From the NCBI RefSeq assembly GCF_002216005.1, contig NZ_NIQC01000020.1, positions 1-50,923 of the forward strand: 50,923 nucleotides of DNA, given 5' to 3'. The position numbers and the translations under genes are program-made. Of this stretch, positions 7,942-16,774 are shown in pieces (positions within the stretch are counted from its first letter, which is position 1; each line of letters begins with the position of its first letter). This DNA comes from Natranaerobius trueperi. GTDB lineage: Bacteria > Bacillota > Natranaerobiia > Natranaerobiales > Natranaerobiaceae. A model generated the notes under the pieces. That model saw only the letters and a list, made by a program, of their open reading frames with translations. It was not told the origin of the DNA and searched no databases.

Positions 7942-10254
7942 TTACTCTTTAATAGTTATCTGTTGATTAGATTGTTCATATTCTACATAAGCATCAAAAG
8001 CATCAGCAAAAAATCTCAAAGGAAGTAGAGTTCTACCTAAGTCATCATCAACAAAAGGCTTTGTATCCATAACAAACTCTTCATCATTTACATAAGCAGT
8101 TTTTTCTCCTAGATAAAAGACAACTCTTCTATCGTCTCTTGTAGCAATTACCGACTGATCTGCTTGGTTATACTCTACATAAGCTCCCATAGTCTCACCT
8201 AGAGTTCTAAAGGGAAGAAAAGTCCTTCCATCTATAGCACGAGGTGCCACCTCAAATATTTTTTCTTCTCCGTCTACTAAATATCCCCTTTCATCTAAGC
8301 TCATGATAATATTCTGACTAGAAGCACTATCTTCTTTTGAAAGTGTAATTACTTTATCTGTATCATCAGAAAGGGTAATAGAGCCTTTATAAGTCTCATA
8401 GCCATCTGCTTCTACAGTGTATCTCTGATACCCTGCTTCTAAATTACTAATCTCTACATACCCAATCATATCAGTTTCATAAGTATTACCGTCAATGCTA
8501 ACTTTAGCACCTTCTACAGTGCTTTTATCTTCATCTTCTACGATAAATGTAAGGTCATACTCTTCCTCTTTTTCTTCACTGAAAGTTATTTCAAAGGTCT
8601 TGTTTACACCCTCATCAGTGATAGCTCTAAGCTCATAAGTACCAAAACTATCTACTTCCACATCAAAAGTCGCACGCCCTGAGTCAAAGTCTTCTTCATT
8701 TGTAACTTCAACATCATCATTTCTTGTGATTACATAACCACCTTCTCCATGAGCTCTTCTCCCGTCTTCATCTACATAAGTCATTTTAACTTCACCAGAT
8801 AAAGAACCTGGTTCAATATTTGATTCAATTTCAATATCTTCAGCTTGATCACCTACTACTAGAGTAGCGGTAGCTTCTAAACCAGTCTCTTTATGATATG
8901 CACTGATCTCTGCTTCACCTTCACCACGGATAGTAATGTCTCCGGTATCTCTATCTATACCTGCAACAGAATAACTGTCGGTACTAAAGATGATCTCTTC
9001 ATCATCAGTATCATATTTTCTTTTAAGATCATCTTCATCGATTAAATAAACTTCTCCATAGTAATCGTCATCATCAGCGTCATCTACCACTGCTGTCTCT
9101 TCACTTAGTTCAAGTTCTAAATCATCTACATCTCCAAATTTAGAAACAGTCACATCTATTGAATCTCTAATAGTAGTACCACTTACTCTGGCTTCTATTT
9201 CATATGTTCCAAGTAGATCAATTCTATCCTGATCTACTTCCACTACAAACATATTGTAGGTATCTTCATCTTCATCATCTTCAACAGCTAAAGATACTTC
9301 ACGGTTATCTCTATCATAAGTATCTCCATCAGGATCAGTTACTGTAATGACAACTTCATCAGTATCAGGAACTTTATTTTCATATTCATCATATAGAGCA
9401 AAGAAGACTTCAAAGTCATCTTGACCGTCTTCTACAAATTTAGTGTCTTGATATGCTTCTATTCTGTCAATATCGCCTACTTCATCAATATTTACCACTA
9501 CAGTATCAGATTCTACATCGTCATCGTCACCTTCGTATATAGCCTTATACCTGTAATCACCCAGTTGACTTTGATCGAGTCTCAGCTCTGCTATACCGTC
9601 TTCATCAGTTTCAATAGTTTCTATCTCTTCAAAATCGTCGTCATCTTTTTCTTCTTTTATTACAATATCTAAACCTTCCCCAGATTCAAAATTACCGTCA
9701 AAAGCTTCTACAGTTAAGATAAAATCTTCACCTACTCTAGGATAGCGTTCATCTACTTCTAAATATAGATCAGTAATATCCTCTGATCCAAAGTGAATAT
9801 CTTGACTACCCCGTCTTACAGTTCTACGCATTTCTTCATCCTCTTCGTCCCAGTCACCCACTTCTATAGTGGCTCCTCCTGGAATAGAACTGTATACTTC
9901 AAATACTACTTCCCCGTCACCGTCTGTTTCTGCTTCTATTCTCCACACTTCGTTATCAATTATTTCATCTAGCTCGTCGTAATCACTAACCATATCGAGA
10001 TTTTCTGTATCTCTATCAGAACTTACATAAAAGACTACATCTTCATTCTCTAAAACTTCACCATCAGCTTCTCTAAATCTAACAGTAAATTCGGCACCAT
10101 CGTCCCCAGTGTCAGGGTCATCAGGGTCAACATCTCTCACACTACTAGCTGAATAGCTGAAATCAGTTCCTGCTAGAGCTATCCCTGCTGACATGGTAAG
10201 AATTAAAGCTGTAGTTAGAAATAATCCAATACTTTTTTTAATGGAAAGTTTCAT
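7942..10254 (-). CDS. Acidic S-layer-like protein with C-terminal stalk domain (770 aa)
   Basis: This exported surface protein has a signal peptide at about residues 1-29 (ending GIALAG). A series of Ig-like segments extremely rich in Asp and Glu spans about 35-640, including a carboxypeptidase-regulatory-like fold at about 565-635 (YDLTFIVEDEDKS, then YEVSVEADGYETYKGS-like features). The end is a copper-amine-oxidase-N-terminal-like stalk domain at about 650-770, with RTFLPFRTLGETMGAYVEY and RTLLPLRFFADAFDAYVEY. It is a paralogue of the upstream 1064-aa gene: both start the mature region with a (V/I)RD...D motif and share the same domain order. The start ATG (10254) has AAAGGAGGT five bases upstream. 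Likely role: cell-surface layer or its decoration. Confidence 0.8.
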   Translation of the reverse strand: MKLSIKKSIGLFLTTALILTMSAGIALAGTDFSYSASSVRDVDPDDPDTGDDGAEFTVRFREADGEVLENEDVVFYVSSDRDTENLDMVSDYDELDEIIDNEVWRIEAETDGDGEVVFEVYSSIPGGATIEVGDWDEEDEEMRRTVRRGSQDIHFGSEDITDLYLEVDERYPRVGEDFILTVEAFDGNFESGEGLDIVIKEEKDDDDFEEIETIETDEDGIAELRLDQSQLGDYRYKAIYEGDDDDVESDTVVVNIDEVGDIDRIEAYQDTKFVEDGQDDFEVFFALYDEYENKVPDTDEVVITVTDPDGDTYDRDNREVSLAVEDDEDEDTYNMFVVEVDQDRIDLLGTYEIEARVSGTTIRDSIDVTVSKFGDVDDLELELSEETAVVDDADDDDYYGEVYLIDEDDLKRKYDTDDEEIIFSTDSYSVAGIDRDTGDITIRGEGEAEISAYHKETGLEATATLVVGDQAEDIEIESNIEPGSLSGEVKMTYVDEDGRRAHGEGGYVITRNDDVEVTNEEDFDSGRATFDVEVDSFGTYELRAITDEGVNKTFEITFSEEKEEEYDLTFIVEDEDKSTVEGAKVSIDGNTYETDMIGYVEISNLEAGYQRYTVEADGYETYKGSITLSDDTDKVITLSKEDSASSQNIIMSLDERGYLVDGEEKIFEVAPRAIDGRTFLPFRTLGETMGAYVEYNQADQSVIATRDDRRVVFYLGEKTAYVNDEEFVMDTKPFVDDDLGRTLLPLRFFADAFDAYVEYEQSNQQITIKE

Positions 10255-10316
10255 GTTCTTACCTCCTTTGGTTCTATAATCCTGTTAGTCTATTTTTAAA
10301 ATGATTAGATACAAGA

Positions 10317-10342
10317 AGAGACCGCCATTCTGGCGGTCTCTC
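10317..10342 (-). terminator. Hairpin between the two S-layer-like genes
   Basis: AGAGACCGCCA / TGGCGGTCTCT with a 3-base loop, just after the stop codon of the 1064-aa gene. The following T-tract is interrupted, so partial read-through into the next surface gene is plausible. Confidence 0.7.
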
Positions 10343-10355
10343 TGTATTACTTAGC

Positions 10356-13300
10356 TTACTTAACTAGTCTTTCAATGATTACTTCTTGTGCGTCTCCGTC
10401 CCAGTCAACGTAAGCATCAAATGCTTCTGCTACGTATCTTACTGGAAGTAGAGTTCTACCTGCATCTTCGTCTAGTTCAGGAGCTACGTCCATTTCACGC
10501 TCTTCTCCGTTTACTGTGTAAGAAGTTTCGCCTAGGTAGAATACTGCAGTTTGACCATCTAGTTCAGCAGTGAATGACTGATCTGCGCCGTCCCACTCAA
10601 TATAGCCTCCTAGTGCTTCACCGATAGCTCTGAATGGAAGATAAGTTCTTCCGTTCATGATTTCAGGAGCTGCATCTAGAGTTCCTGGCTCACCATCAGT
10701 TAGGTAAGTAGTGTCGCCGATAGTCATGTTGATGAATATTCTTTCTTCATCCTTTTCATCATCTTTATCGTCTTCTTTGTCTTCTGCTGCAAAGTCAGCA
10801 TCGAAAGTTACTGTGTAACCGTCTTCTGCTACTACTACTACTTCATATACTTCGTCTGCATCAGCTTCGATGGAGAATTCTGCATATCCATCTTCAAAGT
10901 CGTCTTGTTCTACTACTTCTAGACCTGCATCAGTGTATACATTGTACTCGTAGTCATCGTAAATGTCTGCATCTTCTCCGTCACCTTCAAGGTAAGTTCT
11001 GTATCCATCTTCATCGATTAGATAAAGTGTAACATCGCCAGTTCTTTCATCTACGTCTAGGTCAAGAACTGCTTCTACTGCATCTGGGTCTTCACCTACA
11101 TATAGTTCAGCTTGAACTACGATATCTTCTTCTAAATGACGAGCTGTAATAGTAGTTACACCTTGGTTGTGTACTTCTACTTCAGCATCGTATCTAGTGA
11201 TTGTAGCTACTGAACTGTTACTTGAGCTGAATACGATATCTTCGTCACCTGGATCGTATTCTTCTTCCATACCTTCTGCGTCGATTAGGTCAATTGTTAC
11301 AATTTCATCAGCATCAAAGTCAGAGCCTTCAATGTCAAAGTCTTCATGGAAAACTACAGGTTCAACACTAATTTCCATATCTGTTGTGTCACCGAATTCT
11401 CTTGCCATTACTGTAGTATAAGCTCTTCTAGTTGTTCCAGCAATGGAACCTCTTACTTCATATTCACCTTGTGCTTCATCTTCGCCAATTTCGTCTTCGA
11501 TTTCTGAGTAGTCAACTTCTACATAGAACATGTCGTCTTCTGTGCAGAAGTCAATTCCTTTAATTTCATCGTCATCTGTGCTGTCATATCTGTTTCCTTC
11601 TGGATCTTCGACTCTAAATTCAAAGAAGTCAGCTACTTCGTCTTCAGTTGCGTCAAGAGCTTTTTGAAAATCAGTGTTTCCAAATTCGTCTTCGATTTCA
11701 AAGTAAACTTCAAAGTAAGTGTCATCAATGTCATGGAATTCTGTTTCTTCGTCTTCTGAGATATTGTCAGCATCGCCAGGGATTACTAAGAAATCTTCGA
11801 TAACGTCATAGTAGAAATTATCAGCATCTACATCGCTACCGAATTCTTCGTCGTCATCCCATTCGTCTGCTACTGCACGGAACTGATATTCATCTACATC
11901 AGTTAATTCAAATTCCACTACTGCTTCACCGTCACTGTCAGTTTCTTTAGTGTCGATTTCGCTCCAGTCATCGTCCCATTCTTGATCGTCTTCTACTTCT
12001 CTGTATTCAAATACTACGTCTTCGCCTTCTACTTCCCAACCTGAAGCGTTACGGTTTTCAAAAGCTGTGGCAGTAAGTTCGATTGTTTCGCCTGCTTCCT
12101 GATAATAAGCGTCATCCATATCGTCTCTATCTTCAACTTCGTCTATTTCTAGTTCTACAGATTTAATTTCATCGGATGCTTCTACGTCTACAGTTACTCC
12201 ATCAATGTGGTGAGCTTCGTCTTGACCTCTGTAAAGGTCTACTTCAACATCACCAGGAGAAGTCGTAACAATGTCAAACTCTGTATCGCCATCGTCAATT
12301 TCTGCTACTACAAAGAACTCGTTGTCTTCTGCATCTTCATGATCAAATTCTTGATTGTACTTTGCTTTGTATTCGTCTGCATCTTCTGAGTTATTTAGGT
12401 CGTATACTTTAACGATATCTTTCTTTTCGGCATCTTCGTCATAAAGCTCATCTTCGTCTATAATATGTGAAGCGTCTCCGCTAAACACAGCGTAGAAATG
12501 AACTTCTCCTTCTTCGCCTAGATATCTACTTCCGTCAGATTCACGGAACCTAACTTCAAATTCAGATCTTTCATTTGTATCTACTTCGTCGTCAAAATCT
12601 CTGATGTCACTACCTGCTGATCTGTATCCGTCTGCTTTTTCTTTTGGATCTACATCTTCGGAATCATCTTCGGATTCTGTTAAACGAACTAGACTTTCAC
12701 CGTCTTTCCAGATTCCTTCAGTTATCTTAATGGAACCTTCTAAATCTTCTCTAACAATATTTAGTTCTTCTCCATATTTAACTTCATCAACTTCCACTTC
12801 TCCCTGAGCATCTGTGAAATACGGTTCTTCATTAATCTCTACTTCAGTTCCCATAAGAAGTGATCCTTCTTCACCATCTACGATTGTAAGTGTGATTTTT
12901 TGGTCTTCTATTTTAACTTCAATTTCTTCTTCTTCATCTACGTCATTAGGTGTAACTTCTGTACTAGCTATACTGTTTTCATCGTTTTCTGCATCTTCTT
13001 CGTTTTCAAAAAGTTTAAGATCTAGTTCTGTATCTCCATTACCAGCTTCAATTGTTATTTCCGCTTTACCGTCTTCATCAACTTCCGCGTGACCTAGATA
13101 ATTATTAAATAGAGCGGCAAATTTACCTTCAAATTGAGTGCCAACATTTAATGTAAATGTTTCTTCTAGAGTCACTTCTTCTTTTTCAATCAAAGTTTTT
13201 AAGTCTGAATCTTCATAAGCTGCTACAAAAATTTCATCGCCTTTTTCTGCTTCATTTTTAAGGTCTAATGAGAATTCACTTTCTTCGTCTTCTTCTAGTT

Positions 13301-13550
13301 CTACTTCAATTTCTGCATCTCCAGTTAATGATTCCTCTTCGCCATTAACCAAATCAACATAAACGTTGTCATAAACTGACTCAGCTACAGTAGTAGCATT
13401 CACTTCTGTTTCTCCTACCTCTACGTATGCTGAATTAATAACTTTTGCTTCATCATCTTGTTCATCTGCAATTGCAACCCCACTAAATAGAGTGAATACC
13501 ATGGCGATTGCTGTCATTAATGATAATGATTTTTTAAATGTTTTAGTCAT
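10356..13550 (-). CDS. Major acidic S-layer-like protein with C-terminal stalk domain (1064 aa)
   Basis: This exported protein has a signal peptide (MTKTFKKSLSLMTAIAMVFT, cleavage near AIADEQ). Many Ig-like segments follow, dominated by Asp and Glu. The C-terminal stalk domain covers roughly the last 125 residues (RTYLPFRAIGEALGGYIEWD; RTLLPVRYVAEAFDAYVDWD). The open frame extends 7 codons further upstream from a TTG. The true start is the ATG at 13550, because GAAGGAGGG sits ten bases before it and lies inside that extension. The size, acidity, strong ribosome site and long leader suggest an abundant surface-layer protein. The arrangement with the 770-aa paralogue downstream implies tandem duplication. 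It lacks SLH motifs; the stalk domain may take over anchoring or assembly (inference). Confidence 0.82.
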   Translation of the reverse strand: MTKTFKKSLSLMTAIAMVFTLFSGVAIADEQDDEAKVINSAYVEVGETEVNATTVAESVYDNVYVDLVNGEEESLTGDAEIEVELEEDEESEFSLDLKNEAEKGDEIFVAAYEDSDLKTLIEKEEVTLEETFTLNVGTQFEGKFAALFNNYLGHAEVDEDGKAEITIEAGNGDTELDLKLFENEEDAENDENSIASTEVTPNDVDEEEEIEVKIEDQKITLTIVDGEEGSLLMGTEVEINEEPYFTDAQGEVEVDEVKYGEELNIVREDLEGSIKITEGIWKDGESLVRLTESEDDSEDVDPKEKADGYRSAGSDIRDFDDEVDTNERSEFEVRFRESDGSRYLGEEGEVHFYAVFSGDASHIIDEDELYDEDAEKKDIVKVYDLNNSEDADEYKAKYNQEFDHEDAEDNEFFVVAEIDDGDTEFDIVTTSPGDVEVDLYRGQDEAHHIDGVTVDVEASDEIKSVELEIDEVEDRDDMDDAYYQEAGETIELTATAFENRNASGWEVEGEDVVFEYREVEDDQEWDDDWSEIDTKETDSDGEAVVEFELTDVDEYQFRAVADEWDDDEEFGSDVDADNFYYDVIEDFLVIPGDADNISEDEETEFHDIDDTYFEVYFEIEDEFGNTDFQKALDATEDEVADFFEFRVEDPEGNRYDSTDDDEIKGIDFCTEDDMFYVEVDYSEIEDEIGEDEAQGEYEVRGSIAGTTRRAYTTVMAREFGDTTDMEISVEPVVFHEDFDIEGSDFDADEIVTIDLIDAEGMEEEYDPGDEDIVFSSSNSSVATITRYDAEVEVHNQGVTTITARHLEEDIVVQAELYVGEDPDAVEAVLDLDVDERTGDVTLYLIDEDGYRTYLEGDGEDADIYDDYEYNVYTDAGLEVVEQDDFEDGYAEFSIEADADEVYEVVVVAEDGYTVTFDADFAAEDKEDDKDDEKDEERIFINMTIGDTTYLTDGEPGTLDAAPEIMNGRTYLPFRAIGEALGGYIEWDGADQSFTAELDGQTAVFYLGETSYTVNGEEREMDVAPELDEDAGRTLLPVRYVAEAFDAYVDWDGDAQEVIIERLVK

Positions 13551-13747
13551 GTAATAATTTCCCTCCTTCAATTTTTCCTTTTTTCAAAGGTCTTTCAGTC
13601 GTTCGATCTAACTCGCTCAATTGGTCGACCAAAATCAATTGGCATAAATGAAACTATAAGGTTGAGGTCTTCCTCTGTTCTCCTCTAGTTTACTACCACC
13701 CCCTTAAAAGGACTTTATTTACTGGGACCTAGCTGCCCCTCGATATA

Positions 13748-13846
13748 TTAAAAAGCATTGCTAGCTAACAGAAACTGTCGGAGGGAAAAGATACATGAAT
13801 AACTACTATTGCATCTGTTCAAATTGAATGCGAAATGGTTTATCAT
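13748..13846 (-). CDS. Possible 32-aa leader peptide upstream of the S-layer-like gene
   Basis: The frame MINHFAFNLNRCNSSYSCIF and 12 more residues starts at ATG 13846 and stops at TAA 13748. AATAAGGAGGTTTAAAGC places a perfect AAGGAGGT seven bases before the ATG, one of the strongest ribosome sites in the window. The peptide is short, neutral and hydrophobic, very unlike the acidic neighbours, so a regulatory leader whose translation matters more than its product is the likelier reading. It could also be chance. Confidence 0.4.
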   Translation of the reverse strand: MINHFAFNLNRCNSSYSCIFSLRQFLLASNAF

Positions 13847-13961
13847 GCTTTAAACCTCCTTATTAAATTTTCAAAGATCTAGATAGTTGTGTTAGGTAGT
13901 TTTTTGAGAAATTAAACATCCCCTTAATTACCAGGAGATGTTATGACTGTCTCGTTAATGT

Positions 13962-13991
13962 ATTCTACATTGATACTAGAATTCCTTCCAA
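13962..13991 (-). promoter_or_regulatory. Candidate promoter for the S-layer-like gene
   Basis: On the minus strand TTGGAA (13991-13986) and TAGAAT (13967-13962) are spaced by 18 bases, a fair match to the housekeeping sigma consensus. Transcription from here would give a leader of about 400 bases that includes the short leader frame. Confidence 0.35.
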
Positions 13992-14123
13992 AAAATTAAT
14001 GTTTTTGGTTAATATAATATAAGTTACATTCATTTTCTTTTGTTGGTAAATTTTCATTCACATATTGTGACGCATTAACTTTTAAGTTTGTTCCGTTTTT
14101 TTAAAATTTTTTTGGAAAAATTT

Positions 14124-15179
14124 TTAATCCCAAACATAAAAAGGGTTCAAAATAATCCAGTTATCTTCATTTGGGCGGGATATAACTAAATGGTATGTTC
14201 CATATGAAAAGTCAATTTTTTCACGAAAAGGAAACGGATATTCCTTTATTTTTATACCATCTTTATAGAGCTTTAACCTAAGTTTAGTTGGTACATTATT
14301 TTTGAACTGGCAAATTAATGAGTAGTTACCAGGTTTTACCCGATCCCCTGGTATATATTTATAACTCATATCCTTAAGAAATGTCAAGAGGCCGTCCCCT
14401 TGTTTTTTCCTATCATGAGAGATATAAAGGTTACCTTTTTTAAGAGCATTTAGAACTTGTTTTTTAGCAGTTACAAAATCTTCTGCTAACGGTTCTTTTA
14501 AATATAGGTAGTTATTTGCTGACTTAAATAGATAGTTATAACTAAGAACAGTTATAGAAAAATAGAACTTAGATAATATTGGTGCATGAGCATCAGAACC
14601 TACTATACCTACTACTTGTTTTTCTTTAGTTAGCTCTAACCACTTATCAAATGCTTTTTTACTTGGAAAATTAAAATAAGCTTGATCATTTATAAAATTA
14701 GCATAGAGTCCTTGTAAGGTAGTTCTAACACCATCTCTCCACTGACTAGAATAATTACTTATTTCCATACCAGTAAAACCAGCTACATCCCAATCTGTCC
14801 ACTGATAAGTTTTGTTGTTACTAATCAGTGGAGAGCCTTTTTCAAAAGGATGAGCTATAAAACCTAGACCACCTTGGCGATTAACCTCATCTATTACCTC
14901 TTGTGGGTTTTCTTCATTTCTCATTATCTCTTCATCTATACCTATAGCAAGGTAATGGTTTTTAGATAAGTTAATCTCAGAACCAATTAGTACTAATACA
15001 TCATGATAAAAACCTTCTAGCCCACGTTGTTTACCTAAAAGATGTCTATGGTCATTTATGATAATGAAATCCAAATTATTCTTTTTAGCTATTTTAGCTA
15101 TTTCTTCAATTGAAGAAGTTCCATCAGAATATTTTGTATGAATATGAATATTACCTTTGTAAATGTACAAGTCTTTCAC
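14124..15179 (-). CDS. PHP-domain metal-dependent phosphoesterase
   Basis: This 351-aa protein has the four PHP metal-binding motifs in order: NIHIHTKYSDG (H12, H14, D19), INDHRH (D43, H44, H46), FIAHP and GSDAHA. The fold binds two or three metal ions and hydrolyses phosphoesters; PHP proteins range from histidinol phosphatases to nucleases and polymerase subunits. The last ~100 residues form a beta-rich domain (LRLKLYKDGIKIKEYPFPF). The frame opens with GTG at 15179, with only a weak ribosome site, so the start is uncertain. It lies downstream of the MFS transporter but is separated from it by a terminator. The substrate is unknown. Confidence 0.82.
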   Translation of the reverse strand: MKDLYIYKGNIHIHTKYSDGTSSIEEIAKIAKKNNLDFIIINDHRHLLGKQRGLEGFYHDVLVLIGSEINLSKNHYLAIGIDEEIMRNEENPQEVIDEVNRQGGLGFIAHPFEKGSPLISNNKTYQWTDWDVAGFTGMEISNYSSQWRDGVRTTLQGLYANFINDQAYFNFPSKKAFDKWLELTKEKQVVGIVGSDAHAPILSKFYFSITVLSYNYLFKSANNYLYLKEPLAEDFVTAKKQVLNALKKGNLYISHDRKKQGDGLLTFLKDMSYKYIPGDRVKPGNYSLICQFKNNVPTKLRLKLYKDGIKIKEYPFPFREKIDFSYGTYHLVISRPNEDNWIILNPFYVWD

Positions 15180-15245
15180 CTACCAATTATATATGCGAAA
15201 TTTCTATTCATTATAACCAAATAATTAAGGTCTTTAAACTTATAC

Positions 15246-15279
15246 AAAAAAAGAGCCTTTCTAAATATATGAAAGACTC
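15246..15279 (-). terminator. Terminator of the MFS transporter gene
   Basis: On the minus strand GAGTCTTTC / GAAAGGCTC form a stem with one mismatch, followed by seven T residues. Confidence 0.8.
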
Positions 15280-15289
15280 CTACTTAAAG

Positions 15290-16576
15290 TTACGATCTTT
15301 TAGTTTCGTTGATGTAAAAACTAAAAATAAAGGCGATCAAAGAAACTATAAAATATGATAAAAATGCATATTGATAATTTTCTGGTTCATATAACCTAGC
15401 ACCATTTACAAACTCACCTTGCCAGGTTAAATCAAGTACCCAGCCAATTACAAAGTTTAATATCACAGTACCTACAAAAGGTGCTATGTTAATAACACTA
15501 ATAGCAACTCCAGAAAACTTTGGTGGGTTTATTTCTTTTATAATAGCATGAGTTAGCATCATAAAAATACCAAAAAAACCAGCTAGAAAGTATACAATAG
15601 GTAATTGATACATTGGGAGTATATTATTCATAGCAATTACTTTATAACCCCAAACTACAGTAAATACAAGTGAACCCACTTGTATTAATCTTTTTCTGTC
15701 ACCAAATAAATCAGCTACTCTTCCCATAATAGGAGATCCAATTAAAACACCAATAGTAAATATAAGTACTTGAGTAGCTGCAGCATCATTAGACATGTCA
15801 TATACATGCATTAAATAAGTTACACCCCAACCTCCTGAAAAACTCATGATAGTTCCCATTATTCCAGCTAATATAATAAAATTAACCCAAGTAGATTTAT
15901 CTTTTATGATATAAAGTAACCCTGACTTTATATCAATATTGTTATTCTCATCTGTATGTTCTAATACAGATGAGTAGTTTAAATCTTCTGGTTTATCTCT
16001 TACTACTAACCATAGTAAACCAGCAATTAATATTGAAATAATTCCTATAACATAAAAAGAACTTCTCCACCCTATATTCATCACAAGTAACGAAAAAGGA
16101 GTAGTAGCTAATATACCACCACTATTACCTACAAGTGAAGTTAAACCAAGTACTGTTGCAAACTCTTTTGGTTTAAACCAAAGAGTTTGTATCTTTAAGA
16201 TACAGATAAGTATCCCTGATACTCCTAGTCCAACTAAAAATCTACCAAGATAAGCAGTTACAGGTATTGTAGAGCTACCTAATATAAAAGACCCTATACC
16301 CGCTATAATCATACCAGATACAGTTATTGCTCTAGGACCTATTGTATCAGCTAAAATACCAGCAGGTATCTGTAAGATAGCATAGATATAAAAATACATA
16401 GAAATTAAATTACCTAATTGAGTACCACTTAAATGTAATTCAGAACCCAAATCTTCTGCAACTACACCTAAAGCATACCTATGAAAAAATACTATTAAAA
16501 AAGCAAGAGCACATACAGCCCATATAACCCAGCGGTAATTATCTCTTTTTATTGTGTTATTAATGCCACTAAACAT
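15290..16576 (-). CDS. Major facilitator superfamily transporter
   Basis: This 428-aa integral membrane protein has about 12 hydrophobic helices. It shows MFS hallmarks: the loop 2-3 motif GILADTIGPRAITVSG (a variant of GxxxDxxGxR) and a comparable GRVADLFGDRKR in the second half. The N-terminal region RWVIWAVCALAFLIVFFHRY places it among the MFS carriers for organic anions or sugar phosphates, but the substrate cannot be read from the sequence. The central loop (about residues 200-220) is hydrophilic. The start ATG (16576) has GGAGGGTAATAT upstream. It stands alone between two terminators. Confidence 0.9.
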   Translation of the reverse strand: MFSGINNTIKRDNYRWVIWAVCALAFLIVFFHRYALGVVAEDLGSELHLSGTQLGNLISMYFYIYAILQIPAGILADTIGPRAITVSGMIIAGIGSFILGSSTIPVTAYLGRFLVGLGVSGILICILKIQTLWFKPKEFATVLGLTSLVGNSGGILATTPFSLLVMNIGWRSSFYVIGIISILIAGLLWLVVRDKPEDLNYSSVLEHTDENNNIDIKSGLLYIIKDKSTWVNFIILAGIMGTIMSFSGGWGVTYLMHVYDMSNDAAATQVLIFTIGVLIGSPIMGRVADLFGDRKRLIQVGSLVFTVVWGYKVIAMNNILPMYQLPIVYFLAGFFGIFMMLTHAIIKEINPPKFSGVAISVINIAPFVGTVILNFVIGWVLDLTWQGEFVNGARLYEPENYQYAFLSYFIVSLIAFIFSFYINETKRS

Positions 16577-16602
16577 ATATTACCCTCCATTTCCCCAAGA
16601 AC

Positions 16603-16636
16603 AAGCCAAGTGTCAAAATATTTTGACACTTGGCTT
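16603..16636. terminator. Perfect palindromic hairpin
   Basis: AAGCCAAGTGTCAAAAT followed by its reverse complement gives a 17-bp stem with almost no loop. It lies upstream of the MFS gene and downstream of the Wzz-like operon on the minus strand, so it may act as a second terminator or a cruciform-forming repeat. Confidence 0.55.
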
Positions 16637-16751
16637 TATGGTTTAGGTTCTCATTAGTAATGGGTATTCGTTCTCTTTTTCTTTCATGTTTTTCTTCTTG
16701 AATTCATGGTTTTTTTGAATTTATTTCTTAACATATAACTGGATAACAAAA

Positions 16752-16769
16752 GAGCGGCAACAGCCGCTC
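16752..16769 (-). terminator. Terminator of the Wzz-like operon
   Basis: GAGCGGC AACA GCCGCTC stem-loop; the minus strand continues with TTTTG. It lies five bases past the stop codon. Confidence 0.8.
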
Positions 16770-16774
16770 GATAT

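Larger units (their letters stand above)
13551..14123 (-). other. Long 5' leader of the S-layer-like gene
   Basis: About 570 bases lie between the PHP gene and the S-layer-like gene. The stretch contains a possible promoter (13962-13991), a short frame with an excellent ribosome site (13748-13846), and then roughly 200 bases before the S-layer start. Long leaders are common for S-layer genes, where they stabilise the mRNA. I could not match a known riboswitch. Confidence 0.5.

Noticed and set aside
12604-13092. Long plus-strand open frames opposite the S-layer-like genes (also near 11167-11421)
   Set aside because: They encode Ser/Thr-rich low-complexity sequence that is simply the complement of GAA/GAC-rich acidic codons, without ribosome sites or homology features.
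13779-13827. Ten-codon plus-strand frame with GGAGGG upstream in the S-layer leader
   Set aside because: Too short to judge; it is opposite the better-supported leader frame and leads to no plus-strand gene.
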